From SZUA-38 sp965212525 (GTDB taxonomy: Bacteria > Pseudomonadota > Gammaproteobacteria > Xanthomonadales > SZUA-38), in assembly GCA_965212525.1 (NCBI GenBank), contig CBDBVC010000005.1, forward strand, positions 1 through 64,000: a DNA stretch of 64,000 nucleotides. The letters run 5' to 3'. This document shows positions 1 through 8,307 of the stretch, one piece after another; within the stretch, counting starts at the first letter, position 1; each line of letters begins with the position of its first letter. The notes under the pieces are model-generated. The model saw only the letters and a list, made by a program, of their open reading frames with translations. It was not told the DNA's origin and searched no databases. Position numbers and translations under genes: made by a program.

Positions 1-1
1 C

Positions 2-253
2 TCGACAGCCAATACCCTGTGGCTGATGCACGCCAGGCCACCGAACGGCGAGCCCTCCGACGAATGGCTGTTTGAGAACACCGCCTCCGTCTGCCTGGAT
101 GCACGAGAAGACAACCCCAACTGTATTGCCTATCTCCGTGTGGATGATGCGCGTGTGCATGTGCAGGCAAGTTATGAAGACCTGAGCCAACATTACTCGT
201 GGCCCGCAATGATTCGTGAGCAGGCACTGCTGCCAAAGGAACGCTGTGACTGA
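2..253 (+). CDS. C-terminal part of an exported protein, paralogous to the next gene (5' end outside window)
   Basis: The reading frame is open from the first bases of the window to a TGA at 251-253, so only the last 83 or so residues are seen. The first ATG, at 26, is probably internal. The sequence S-D-E-W-L-F-E-N-T followed by two spaced cysteines and the block R-V-D-D-A-R-V-H closely parallels the C-terminus of the lipoprotein encoded at 361-1236 (S-D-E-W-I-F-A-N-T, L-D-G-A-R-V-H). The two are therefore tandem paralogues sharing a C-terminal domain of about 75 residues. No family name or function is recognised. Confidence 0.6.
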   Translation, partial: STANTLWLMHARPPNGEPSDEWLFENTASVCLDAREDNPNCIAYLRVDDARVHVQASYEDLSQHYSWPAMIREQALLPKERCD

Positions 254-360
254 ATGCAGACCCGTCATCACAGTCGCGCTCTGAAGACGTATCCTTTAGT
301 ACAGAACGATTACCCAGTGATCAGCAGCGAGTGACCTGATCAGACAGGAGAGATTGAACA

Positions 361-1236
361 ATGACAAGACGACTGATCATCTCGCTGACCGCGCTGTTGC
401 TCACCGCCTGTGACAACACACCCATGCCCGACTACAGGACACACACTCTGACGGACGGTGTCACGTTGTGTGCACCACAGGGTGTGATGACCATGGATCG
501 AGTGCCCAATTCAATCGAGGTTAATTCCCTGCATTTCAGGATCAAGGGTCCGCAGGAAAGCGACGTGGTAGGAATGGTCTGGTCGGGCGGTTTTCGGCCG
601 CATCTGGACGTGGCCCAGACGCTCCGGTCGCAACGCGATGCACTGGAGGCCCACGATATCAATACGGCACCCAAAGCCCACGGCTTTCACGAAGTTCGCG
701 ATGTCAACAACGGCGCCTTTGTCTGGCTGTACGAAAACCTGCCCGACGTGATCATGGTACGTGAGGAAGAAGCCAGCTCTGATGAAGTACTGGACGAGTC
801 GAGTGATTCCGAATCGGGTGCGGTTTCGACGCGCGAAGAGGAGTCAGAATCAGAAATAATCGTGAGTCAGGGCAATCCGTCCGGGAAAGCGATCGCTGCG
901 GCAGCAGATGACGTGGTTGCACTCGAAAGTCAACCGGAGTCAGCTGATCAGACCGAACCCGATGATGCGAACACCGGGGAGACTGTCTACCCTGAATGGA
1001 AAAAGCCCGAACCCGAAAAAGTCTCGGTATCCGACGAATGGATATTCGCCAACACCGTAGGCAAGTGCAACTACAACGCCGCACCGAACGGCGCCTGCCT
1101 GATCTTCGTTCACCTCGACGGAGCCCGTGTCCACCTGGCCCTGAAATACAAATACGTCGCACAGTACGCCAAACTGGCGAACATGCTTCGCAAACAGGCC
1201 GTGCCGGAAAAGAAATTCTGCGCACACCTGAAATGA
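361..1236 (+). CDS. Putative lipoprotein with variable acidic linker and conserved C-terminal domain
   Basis: The protein has 291 residues. The N-terminus is a lipoprotein signal with lipobox L-L-T-A-C, cysteine near residue 17, so the product should be lipid-anchored in the cell envelope. Residues 20-130 form one domain. Residues 130-215 are Glu/Ser/Asp-rich and low in complexity, probably a flexible linker. Residues 220-291 repeat the C-terminal domain seen in the truncated gene at the window start. An AGGAGA ribosome site precedes the ATG by about 7 bases. The gap of about 107 bp after the upstream paralogue suggests a tandem duplication. The function is not recognised. Confidence 0.75.
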   Translation: MTRRLIISLTALLLTACDNTPMPDYRTHTLTDGVTLCAPQGVMTMDRVPNSIEVNSLHFRIKGPQESDVVGMVWSGGFRPHLDVAQTLRSQRDALEAHDINTAPKAHGFHEVRDVNNGAFVWLYENLPDVIMVREEEASSDEVLDESSDSESGAVSTREEESESEIIVSQGNPSGKAIAAAADDVVALESQPESADQTEPDDANTGETVYPEWKKPEPEKVSVSDEWIFANTVGKCNYNAAPNGACLIFVHLDGARVHLALKYKYVAQYAKLANMLRKQAVPEKKFCAHLK

Positions 1237-1269
1237 CAGCGCAGGTGTGAAACACGCCAGATCCTGAAA

Positions 1270-1469
1270 GATGGATCCCCGCCTTCGCGAGGACGACAAA
1301 CACCGATTTGATGAGTAGGCTGATGAATGCAATGCGGTTACTACGCTACAGATCCCTCGACTGCGCTCGGGACGACATGAATATGTCGTTCCGACAGAGC
1401 GCAGCGACGAGGAATCCAGGCCATCCGGGCGTGACGCACAAGATCCCTCACATCCATTCGGGGTGACAA
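1270..1469. repeat. Intergenic palindromic repeats (half D unit and E unit)
   Basis: This is the first part of a 670 bp stretch without a gene. Positions 1270-1299 hold ggatccccgccttcgcgagg, half of the 70 bp unit found whole at 10261, 24639 and 26343. Positions 1384-1469 hold a unit starting gtcgttccgacagagcgc and ending ggggtgacaa, which recurs at 25041-25125. Short GC-rich dispersed repeats of this look are common in gammaproteobacterial intergenic DNA. No coding content is seen. Confidence 0.6.
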
Positions 1470-1480
1470 TACTGATTGAT

Positions 1481-1787
1481 GTCGTCCCGACCGAAGCGTA
1501 GGGACCTGTACGTGATGAGACGCATACTTGCCAATAAGCACACAAAAAATCCCCCTCGATCCCCCTTCGCAAAGGGGGAGGTAGCTAGTGCACGTGTCAG
1601 GTCTTAAGCCTCCCTTAGAAAAAGGGAGGTTTGGAGGGATTTCGCTCTTAGTCCTGTCCAGGCAAAAAATCCCCCTCAGTCCCCCCATTCGACAGGCTCA
1701 GGGCGGGCTCTTTGCAAAGGGGGAGGTAGATGGTGCACGCGTCGGGTCTTAAGCCTCCCTTTCGCAAAGGGAGGTTTGGAGGGATTT
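1481..1787. repeat. Composite repeat element, copy 1 (C-A-B-A-B)
   Basis: The element has five parts in order. A 30 bp unit starting gtcgtcccgaccgaag is followed by a linker with gatgagacgca. Then come two tandem copies of a roughly 120 bp block, each made of palindrome A (ccccctcgat then cccccttcgcaaaggggg) and palindrome B (cctccctttcgcaaagggagg then tttggagggattt). The second A copy (1664-1727) is interrupted by about 25 bp. The same order of parts and linkers recurs at 24713-24995, so the whole composite appears to have moved or been copied as one unit. Confidence 0.7.
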
Positions 1788-1907
1788 AATCCGTTGGTTT
1801 TTCCTGGGCAATAATCCTCCATCACAACACCCCACTTGCCCCAGAACGCCACAGCAACCACAATACGCATCGGCTTCAACGACGGCGACAGCACAAAGGC
1901 ACACTCG

Positions 1908-2609
1908 ATGAAAAACACCCTTCAAAAATTCATGGCAGCCCTGTGCGCCATCTGCATTCTCAGTTTCTCGTCCGTGATGGCCGACGAAGGCGACCGCTAC
2001 GCCTCGTTCCGCAAGGGGGCCGATACATTCGCTGCGAAAATCGATTTTCCAGTACAGCTGAAACAACCGCTCACGGTCGTCATCTGTCGTTTGCTGATTG
2101 GGCAGGATGGCTATGTCTATTCAAATATCTGCCAGAGCAATGTGCTGCCCGACGGCGACATCGAGAAGCTGGAAGAAACCTTCGCCGAAGAACGCATGAT
2201 GCCAGCCCGAGTCGACGGTCGAAAGCTGTCGGTGCTGCAGGCCAGTTATTCAGTTTACTTCATCAATGAGAAGGGCAAACAGTCGATCATCGTCACCGAA
2301 AACCTGGGTCTCAATATCGACCAGTACGGCGACAACTACCAGGCCCCGCAGCTGATTCGCTACAACTCGGACAACGACAAGATCGCCGCCCACTGCGATG
2401 AAACGGACGAACCGGTCTATGCCACTCTGACGGTTTCAGCAAAGGGCAGGGCAAGCGACATTGCCTTCCAGCCCGAAATCAGCGACCGCCAGTGCGAAGC
2501 CACGCTCAAAAAACACTACCGCCAGGCCGACTTCCTGCCCGGCAAAAGCAACGGTCGAGCCGTCGAGATGAAACACGTCGTGTGGTTTGCCAGGCCGCAG
2601 AGCGACTAA
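1908..2609 (+). CDS. Exported protein with two related halves, paralogue of 39443-40120
   Basis: The protein has 233 residues when started at the ATG at 1908; the frame stays open upstream to 1836, but residues 1-25 from 1908 form a clean Sec signal ending V-M-A. The mature part appears to hold two weakly similar halves, each ending in a block like A-x-V-D-G-R-K or K-S-N-G-R-A-V. This resembles the layout of TonB-C-like or energy-transducer C-terminal domains, but no assignment is made. It aligns along its length with the interrupted gene at 39.4 kb (F-S-V-Y-F-I, L-G-L-N-x-D-Q). Probable location is the periplasm. Confidence 0.7.
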   Translation: MKNTLQKFMAALCAICILSFSSVMADEGDRYASFRKGADTFAAKIDFPVQLKQPLTVVICRLLIGQDGYVYSNICQSNVLPDGDIEKLEETFAEERMMPARVDGRKLSVLQASYSVYFINEKGKQSIIVTENLGLNIDQYGDNYQAPQLIRYNSDNDKIAAHCDETDEPVYATLTVSAKGRASDIAFQPEISDRQCEATLKKHYRQADFLPGKSNGRAVEMKHVVWFARPQSD

Positions 2610-2621
2610 CAATCATGCTCA

Positions 2622-2690
2622 CGTCGTCCCGACCGAAGTGGAGGGACCTGAAGCCGATATGACGCGTTCTGTCCCATGAGCACTTCACCA
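2622..2690. repeat. Dispersed repeat, C unit
   Basis: The sequence gtcgtcccgaccgaagtgga is followed by gggacctg and then a short tail with gacgcgt. This unit also begins the composite elements at 1481 and 24713. It lies between two plus-strand genes in a 233 bp gap. Confidence 0.6.
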
Positions 2691-2842
2691 GATGAAACGC
2701 TAGTCCAGCTTTCAACTTAAATGACTGAAAAACCACTCCGTTTACGAAATAGAAAGCAGGGCCGCTTGCCTGTTTCCCGATCAGCAGCGAGAATCAGGCA
2801 CGGCAGAGACACGCATTCACTTCACAGGGGAGCTGCACTCCG

Positions 2843-4351
2843 ATGGACAATTTCTGGCTGTTTCTGGCCGCTTTGGCGGTGTTCTACCTTGCAGCGAAGT
2901 GGCTCAACAACATTCTTGTGTTTGCCTCATTGCGCTTGCGCAGGGTACGCATGCAGGCGATACAGCCCGAGGCCCTCGACGCCGACGAACGCGCGCTGAT
3001 CGAAGCGGGCTGCCAGACCCTGCTGAAGAACGGCTTCGAGACGCTGCTCTGGTATCGCCACGACGACGTGTCGGTAACAACCGATCATCAGCACAGCGCC
3101 GCGGTGTTATTCAATGCGGCAGAATGCACCTATGCCGAGGTGCGCATTTCCAACTCACCCGATGCGATCATGCCGTGGCGCGTCACCCTCAGCACCCAAT
3201 ACGAGGGCGTCATGGTCGAATCCGATAACGACACCGAGGTGATCACTACCGAAAACGTCACACTGATCGATTTCGACTATCACCTGTGCCCCGACCACGA
3301 GGAATTTCTGAAGCACCACCTGGGCCGCCTCAGCCAGGCCGATTCGGCTTACGGCGCAAGGCGAGAGATACCTGCCGACCGTTACGTGACAGAAGGAGAA
3401 AACTGGCTTCAACAGCAGTTTATCCAGATGCAGGACGCGGGCGATCTGAAGCCAGCCAGACACGAAAACCAGGACGTACTCAAACCGACACTGCGCAGCG
3501 TGTTCAAGATGCGACGCGACATGATCAAATCCATGACGGCTCGTCACACGCTCTACCACAAGTCGATTGGCCACGATAGCGACACAACCAGCCAGGAGGA
3601 CAACAATGCAGCCAGCAATGACGACGACACGCAAGCAATGCACGTGGCGCCGGCACTACCAAAGCAGCTGATCCGCAGTGCCGAGGTCAACACCCTGCTC
3701 AACTGGCTTGAGGGCAGCCAGACCAGCTTCAACCCCTGGATCAAGACGGCGTTGTTCCTGGTCTCCGCCGTGTTCTTCGCCGCATTGTTTGGTTTCGCCG
3801 TCGACTTGCGGTTTGTGCTCATCATCGTACCCATACTGCTGTTCCACGAATTGGGTCATCTGCTGGCCATGTGGGCCTTCGGCTACAGCAACCTGCAGGT
3901 GCTGTTCATGCCGCTCGGTGCAGTGGCGATTGGCAAGAAAGATGACCCCAGCATCACCCAGGAAGTGATTGTTTACCTGGCGGGGCCTGTGCCCGGTATC
4001 CTGCTGGCCATCGCGCTCACCTGGCTGTACCCCGACTGGATAAGCAACCCATTGCTCACCATAACCATCGTGATGCTGCTGTTCATCAACATCCTGAATT
4101 TGTTGCCGTTTCCGCCGCTGGATGGCGGCCAGATCATCAAGGCCGTGCTGTTCAACCGCTCGGCGGTAGTGCCGCCTGCTGATCATGGATCTCATCATGC
4201 TGCTTCTGTTCATTGTGGCGGCCTGGTGGCTGAACGACGGTATCCTCGCCGTCATCGCCGTGCTGCTGGCCGTTGTGTTCTACGGCAGCTTCACGCGCAT
4301 GAAATCCGAAAGGCAACTGTTAAGCGGTCAACCCTGGTGCGAAACCAATGA
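2843..4351 (+). CDS. M50-type site-2-protease-like membrane metalloprotease, 5' part of a frameshifted gene
   Basis: The frame gives 502 residues, but only about the first 445 look genuine. A first membrane segment spans residues 3-25 and a long soluble region of about 250 residues follows. Then comes a membrane domain with zinc motif H-E-L-G-H near residue 335 and a downstream L-P-F-P-P-L-D-G-G motif near residue 427, the two hallmarks of M50 intramembrane proteases. After L-F-N-R-S (about 4162) the frame turns into Arg/His-rich sequence, a typical out-of-frame reading, while a hydrophobic continuation appears in the +1 frame from about 4170. Substrate unknown. Start chosen at ATG 2843 after ttcacaggggagctgcactccg. 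Confidence 0.7.
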   Translation: MDNFWLFLAALAVFYLAAKWLNNILVFASLRLRRVRMQAIQPEALDADERALIEAGCQTLLKNGFETLLWYRHDDVSVTTDHQHSAAVLFNAAECTYAEVRISNSPDAIMPWRVTLSTQYEGVMVESDNDTEVITTENVTLIDFDYHLCPDHEEFLKHHLGRLSQADSAYGARREIPADRYVTEGENWLQQQFIQMQDAGDLKPARHENQDVLKPTLRSVFKMRRDMIKSMTARHTLYHKSIGHDSDTTSQEDNNAASNDDDTQAMHVAPALPKQLIRSAEVNTLLNWLEGSQTSFNPWIKTALFLVSAVFFAALFGFAVDLRFVLIIVPILLFHELGHLLAMWAFGYSNLQVLFMPLGAVAIGKKDDPSITQEVIVYLAGPVPGILLAIALTWLYPDWISNPLLTITIVMLLFINILNLLPFPPLDGGQIIKAVLFNRSAVVPPADHGSHHAASVHCGGLVAERRYPRRHRRAAGRCVLRQLHAHEIRKATVKRSTLVRNQ

Positions 4352-5681
4352 ACAGGCCGTCAAGCGCCTGAACGAACGTATGGCGGACATGCCGCTATCG
4401 TTTATAGAAAAGTTCCAGTGGGTGCAGTTGCTGCTGGGCCGATTGCGATCAAGACCTGCGCAGGGCGCCGAGCGGGGTGCAGGCTTGCTGATCTACCTGG
4501 TACTGCTGGCCTTGCCCTTTGCCTGGATCGTGCTCGATAGCCAGCATTCGGGCTATGACCGGCTGAAATCGGCACTGGCTGCTGAGGCAGGTGACGACTA
4601 TGCCATCGACACCGCCTATTGGGACGACAGGATCGAAGCCGCCAACACGCCACAGGAAAAGCTCGACGCCTTTGCCGATGTCGCCCGCGAACTGGCCGAA
4701 AGTGAAGTGTATTACGAATCAGAACAATACGTTGCACAAGGCCTGGCATTGGCCAGAGAACACAATCTCACACAATCAGACAGCTACATCGATCTACTCG
4801 TCCGCTCACTGCAATACAGCGAAAGCACCGTGCTGACGTCTGAAGAGAGAGAAGCCACGATGGCCGAAATTCGATCACTCACGGGGAATTCGGACGTTCG
4901 TCTGGCCGGTGCACTGCATACCCATTCCTACTTCCAGGAAATTGACGACGCCATCGCCACGCTGCAGGAAGCAAAGGCCATTTATCAGGCAAATAATTAC
5001 AAATCACATGCCCTCTACATCCTGAGCACCATTGCATCACGGTACGACAGTGACGAACAACTGGAGCAGGCCGAAGCAATTTACCGTGACATGATTGAAC
5101 AGAGTCGTCCTCAAGGCGGGTATCAATACCACAACAACCTGATCCAGTTGGCTAGAGTACTGATCAAGACCAACCGCCACACCGAAGCTCTCGACCTGCA
5201 GCAACAGGCCATCGATCTGGCTGAGAATGCCGAGTACGAGGGCGTGAATCTGTCAGAAAGCATCACCATGGGCGCCGCATGGAACGCATTGCATATCGGA
5301 GATTACGAAGAAGCCCAGCGCTACCTCGACGAGTACCGCGAACTGAACAGGAAATCACATGAACGCTACATGGAAACGCTAGAAGACCAGCGCGATGTGC
5401 TCGGTGACGACTACCTCAACATGATGGAACTGCCCGACAAGGAAGAACAATGGGCTCAGATCATCATCCTGTGGCACACCAACCAGCAGGACCAGGCCCA
5501 GAACAAACTTGACGACTTCATCGTCTACTTAAACAACCCCGAAATCGGCAGCCACATCCAGACCTTCCTCGCCGACCCTGGCAGCCCATATATCCATGAA
5601 AACGACCTGTACAAACAGAACCACCGCCTGATATTCAAGACTGCTGTAGAGATGAGACCTGAACTGCTGCGGGTGGAGTAA
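4185..5681 (+). CDS. Membrane-anchored TPR-like protein, probable 3' part of the frameshifted M50 gene
   Basis: The frame gives 498 residues beginning M-D-L-I-M-L-L-L-F-I. The first 40 residues are the hydrophobic segment expected directly after the M50 L-D-G-G motif of the preceding frame. A second membrane segment lies near residues 100-120. The remaining 380 residues are mostly helical with spaced A/L/Y positions, as in degenerate tetratricopeptide repeats. There is no ribosome site before the ATG and it lies inside the upstream frame. The in-frame stop upstream is at 4167-4169, so a one-base slip near 4162-4176 would fuse the two into about 940 residues. Translational coupling of two real proteins is the alternative. 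Confidence 0.65.
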   Translation: MDLIMLLLFIVAAWWLNDGILAVIAVLLAVVFYGSFTRMKSERQLLSGQPWCETNEQAVKRLNERMADMPLSFIEKFQWVQLLLGRLRSRPAQGAERGAGLLIYLVLLALPFAWIVLDSQHSGYDRLKSALAAEAGDDYAIDTAYWDDRIEAANTPQEKLDAFADVARELAESEVYYESEQYVAQGLALAREHNLTQSDSYIDLLVRSLQYSESTVLTSEEREATMAEIRSLTGNSDVRLAGALHTHSYFQEIDDAIATLQEAKAIYQANNYKSHALYILSTIASRYDSDEQLEQAEAIYRDMIEQSRPQGGYQYHNNLIQLARVLIKTNRHTEALDLQQQAIDLAENAEYEGVNLSESITMGAAWNALHIGDYEEAQRYLDEYRELNRKSHERYMETLEDQRDVLGDDYLNMMELPDKEEQWAQIIILWHTNQQDQAQNKLDDFIVYLNNPEIGSHIQTFLADPGSPYIHENDLYKQNHRLIFKTAVEMRPELLRVE

Positions 5682-5689
5682 GCAATCGT

Positions 5690-5726
5690 AAGCCTCCCTT
5701 TCGCAAAGGGAGGTTTGGAGGGATTT
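5690..5726. repeat. Solo B palindrome, possible bidirectional terminator
   Basis: This is a copy of palindrome B (cctccctttcgcaaagggagg then tttggagggattt), also found in the composites at 1481 and 24713. It sits between the ends of two convergent genes (stops at 5681 and 5768). The 9 bp arms with a 3-base loop could act as a terminator hairpin, although no long T-run follows. Confidence 0.55.
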
Positions 5727-5767
5727 GCATTTGACTTACCAACCACCAGCCACAACCTGAGCCACCC

Positions 5768-6904
5768 CTAATTCACAAGAAAATGCGGCCCCAGCAGCGT
5801 GTTCCACGAGCGATCCTTCTGCAGGTACTCGTACGGGCAGCGCTGGGCCCGGGCCACGGGCAGGGCATCCTCGCTGGCGATGCCGGCATAGGCTTCCGGA
5901 TCGCTGCCGTAAATCAGGCACATCATGTCAAACATGCGCTGGGCATCCATGGAATGCTCATCGTGGAACGGATACTCACCGGCATTCGACTGGGCCGACA
6001 GATCAGCCATGAGGCCGTAGTTCAGCATGGCCGAGGTCAGCGCTTCCACATTGCCTGTCTGAATCATGATCAGCGAGGCCAGACTATCGGCCGAATCCTC
6101 CTCGCGACCGGTGATGGGAATTTCCAGCAGGTGCACCAGCGCATGGCCAATCTCGTGCAGCAGCACGTAATTGCCGACGCCATTGATGGCCTTCTCGAAT
6201 TCCGCCACTTCCATGTTCTCGGACGACAGGGTACCTATCACCATGTCGAAAAACTCGTAGCACATGGTGATGGTGGTTTGCTGCGGCTGGTAGAAGGCAT
6301 TGGCCACACCGCAGAAGGCAAAGTTGATGGGCACATCGTGCGGCAGCCTCAGCGTTGCACTCACCAGATCGGCCGTGGCCTGATACTGGCCCGTGGCTTT
6401 CAGCGAATTGATCATGCCGTTGTAGTGGGTCACGTATTCGGGCTCCATCTGATCCGCAAGCGGCTCATAGTATGTAACGATAAAGCGCCCGCCCTGCTGA
6501 ACCGCATCCTCTGGCTCACTGCTGGCACACTCCTCCGATGCCGTGTTGATCAGCGTGTACACCTGCGCCATCGCCGCATAAGTGCTCTCCAGATCTGCCG
6601 ACTGGTCAAGCGCATTCAATGCCGCTGTCAGGGGTTTTCCATAGGTTTCAGCAAGATAGCCACCCTCGGCCGTAAGCAAACGAGCCAGCTCAAGCGAATC
6701 AATCGCTTCAAGGTTCATGGCCTCGTTCAGCTCCATGGCATACTGCGGGTTCATCGCGTTCTGGGTCAGATCATCCAGCGCATAACCAATCAAATCCCAC
6801 CGTTCAGCCTGCCGCCCCATGTCCACACAGATATCCGCCTGCGAAACAGACGCACCCAAAAACAGAGACAGGCCCAAAGCCAAACGAACAAAGGAATGAT
6901 TCAT
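5768..6904 (-). CDS. Exported putative metallopeptidase, DUF4344-like
   Basis: The protein has 378 residues with a Sec signal (residues 1-24, ending V-S-Q-A). A zinc-binding-type motif H-E-I-G-H near residue 238 is followed about 15 residues later by G-R-E-E-D-S-A-D, a combination I associate with the DUF4344 putative metallopeptidase family. The start at 6904 has GGGGAG seven bases upstream on the minus strand; the frame is open ten codons further but without a ribosome site. Substrate and role are unknown. It probably acts in the periplasm. It is transcribed convergently with the TPR-like gene. Confidence 0.7.
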   Translation of the reverse strand: MNHSFVRLALGLSLFLGASVSQADICVDMGRQAERWDLIGYALDDLTQNAMNPQYAMELNEAMNLEAIDSLELARLLTAEGGYLAETYGKPLTAALNALDQSADLESTYAAMAQVYTLINTASEECASSEPEDAVQQGGRFIVTYYEPLADQMEPEYVTHYNGMINSLKATGQYQATADLVSATLRLPHDVPINFAFCGVANAFYQPQQTTITMCYEFFDMVIGTLSSENMEVAEFEKAINGVGNYVLLHEIGHALVHLLEIPITGREEDSADSLASLIMIQTGNVEALTSAMLNYGLMADLSAQSNAGEYPFHDEHSMDAQRMFDMMCLIYGSDPEAYAGIASEDALPVARAQRCPYEYLQKDRSWNTLLGPHFLVN

Positions 6905-7046
6905 GAATTTCTCCCCAACAAAAGTCCGCAACAACGCACACAGGCCAGATAGCCCTCAAGCCCCCATGCCCGAGATGGAATTCAGACTAGCTTGAAAGGC
7001 AATATTGGTCAATCGATGCGACTTTCGTCCCGTCCACATCACTCTA

Positions 7047-7118
7047 TGTCGCCTCGACCGAAGTGGAGGGACCTGCAAGTGATCAGCCTCTTTCAATGCC
7101 CATCACTCAAAGCCTTGC
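7047..7118. repeat. Dispersed repeat, C2 unit
   Basis: The sequence gtcgcctcgaccgaagtgga is followed by gggacctg and a tail with gatcagcctctt. The same tail follows the copies at 9221 and 10504, which separates a C2 subfamily from the C copies with a gatgagacgcg tail. It lies upstream of the AbiE-type operon. Confidence 0.55.
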
Positions 7119-7190
7119 CAGTTCAAATCGACAACCATCAATCAAATACACCGATTTAACGCCCTGCTCGACTTGATTTTTGTCCTATTA

Positions 7191-7243
7191 TGTACAATAT
7201 TAGGATATGTACAAAAATAATGTACATATATATTAATTGTACA
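7191..7243. promoter_or_regulatory. Predicted operator: four TGTACA palindromes in front of the abiE-type operon
   Basis: TGTACA occurs at 7191, 7208, 7221 and 7238, so start-to-start distances are 17, 13 and 17. This is two copies of TGTACA-N11-TGTACA in an AT-rich tract ending 11 bases before the AbiEi-like start codon. Autorepression through inverted repeats is established for AbiEi antitoxins, so this is the expected binding region. Binding itself is inferred. Confidence 0.6.
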
Positions 7244-7254
7244 AATGAAATGAA

Positions 7255-8307
7255 ATGAAAACGGAACAGTACACCGAAAAAGCAATGCTTGATCAGGCTC
7301 TCGCGGCATTTGGCCGAGAAACAGGGCTGCATGCGACTGTTCAGATTGGACATGTGCGTGATGGACAGCAAGTTATAGATGCCATCATAGCGCTGGGGCC
7401 TGATAACAAACCCATGTTTGTGGAAGTCAAAAAGTGGACAACGCAACAGAATGTGGGTGCCCTGATACAGCGAATGAGACAAATGCCTCAGCCCGCATTG
7501 CTGATAGCAAACTACGTCAATCCACAATTGGCAGAGAAACTGAGAACGGCGGGCGTTCAGTTCATCGATTGTGCAGGGAATGCATACATTAACCAGCCGC
7601 CGCTCTACATCCAGGTTGTGGGCAAGAAAAGGCCGACAGATTGGTTAGATGGTGACACGGGTCATGTGCAGAACAAGGCATTCGACAAGACTGGCCTAAA
7701 GGTCGTCTATGATTTTCTTTGTCATCCTGTGCATGTCGATTGGCCGTATAGAAAAATTGCCGAACACACTGGTGTGGCTCAGGGAACGGTCGGCTGGGTG
7801 ATGAAGGGCTTGAAGGGCGCCCGATTCATACATACGGATGCGGAAGGTAAACGAACTCTGGTTAACCAACAGGACATGCTGAATCGCTGGGTGGATATGT
7901 GGCCAATCAGGCTGAAGCCCCGGTTGTTTGAGGGCGAGTTTACAATCGATCAACTCGACTGGTGGCGAGGGCTGGACATAACACAATTCAAGGCACAGTG
8001 GGGTGGCGAAACCGCGGCTGCGATCATGACCGATCACTTGCAGCCAGAAGTCGTAACTGTCTATGTAGAAAACCAGCACAAAGCCAATTTGATAAAGGCA
8101 GGGCGTCTTAGAAAAGCCCATGAGTTGGATACAGGCATGCGTGTGCGATTGTATAGGCCGTTCTGGGCACAACCGCGAAATAACTTCTTTGATGAATGTG
8201 TGCATCCTGTCCTTGTCTATGCAGACTTGATAGCTACAGCCGACCCGCGCAACCTGGAAGTCGCAGAGATAATCCATGACAAATACATCAAACCACTGCT
8301 CGATTGA
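7255..8307 (+). CDS. AbiEi-family type IV antitoxin/transcriptional regulator
   Basis: The protein has 350 residues. The signature F-I-D-C-A-G-N-A-Y near residues 102-110 is typical of the longer AbiEi-family antitoxins. The N-terminal part has D-A-I-I-A-L then F-V-E-V-K-K (residues 42-59), resembling the core of PD-(D/E)xK folds. A winged-helix segment (A-E-H-T-G-V-A-Q-G-T-V) follows at about 165-185. The antitoxin is expected to neutralise the nucleotidyltransferase encoded by the overlapping downstream gene and to repress its own promoter at the TGTACA sites. Alternative ATGs at 7245 and 7250 are out of frame. It overlaps the next gene by 32 bp. Confidence 0.7.
   Translation: MKTEQYTEKAMLDQALAAFGRETGLHATVQIGHVRDGQQVIDAIIALGPDNKPMFVEVKKWTTQQNVGALIQRMRQMPQPALLIANYVNPQLAEKLRTAGVQFIDCAGNAYINQPPLYIQVVGKKRPTDWLDGDTGHVQNKAFDKTGLKVVYDFLCHPVHVDWPYRKIAEHTGVAQGTVGWVMKGLKGARFIHTDAEGKRTLVNQQDMLNRWVDMWPIRLKPRLFEGEFTIDQLDWWRGLDITQFKAQWGGETAAAIMTDHLQPEVVTVYVENQHKANLIKAGRLRKAHELDTGMRVRLYRPFWAQPRNNFFDECVHPVLVYADLIATADPRNLEVAEIIHDKYIKPLLD

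Noticed and set aside
940..1572. Minus-strand frame of 210 codons through the lipoprotein gene
   Set aside because: It runs through intergenic repeats and has no start signal, and the plus strand has a lipobox and ribosome site.
1544..1787. Tandem palindromes read as a CRISPR or terminator cluster
   Set aside because: The order and linkers are duplicated at 24.7 kb as a composite repeat, and spacers between repeats are conserved rather than unique.
5783..6952. Long plus-strand frame of 389 codons
   Set aside because: It lies antisense to the DUF4344-like gene, which has a signal peptide, zinc motif and ribosome site. The plus frame is His/Arg/Gln-rich, a usual shadow pattern.
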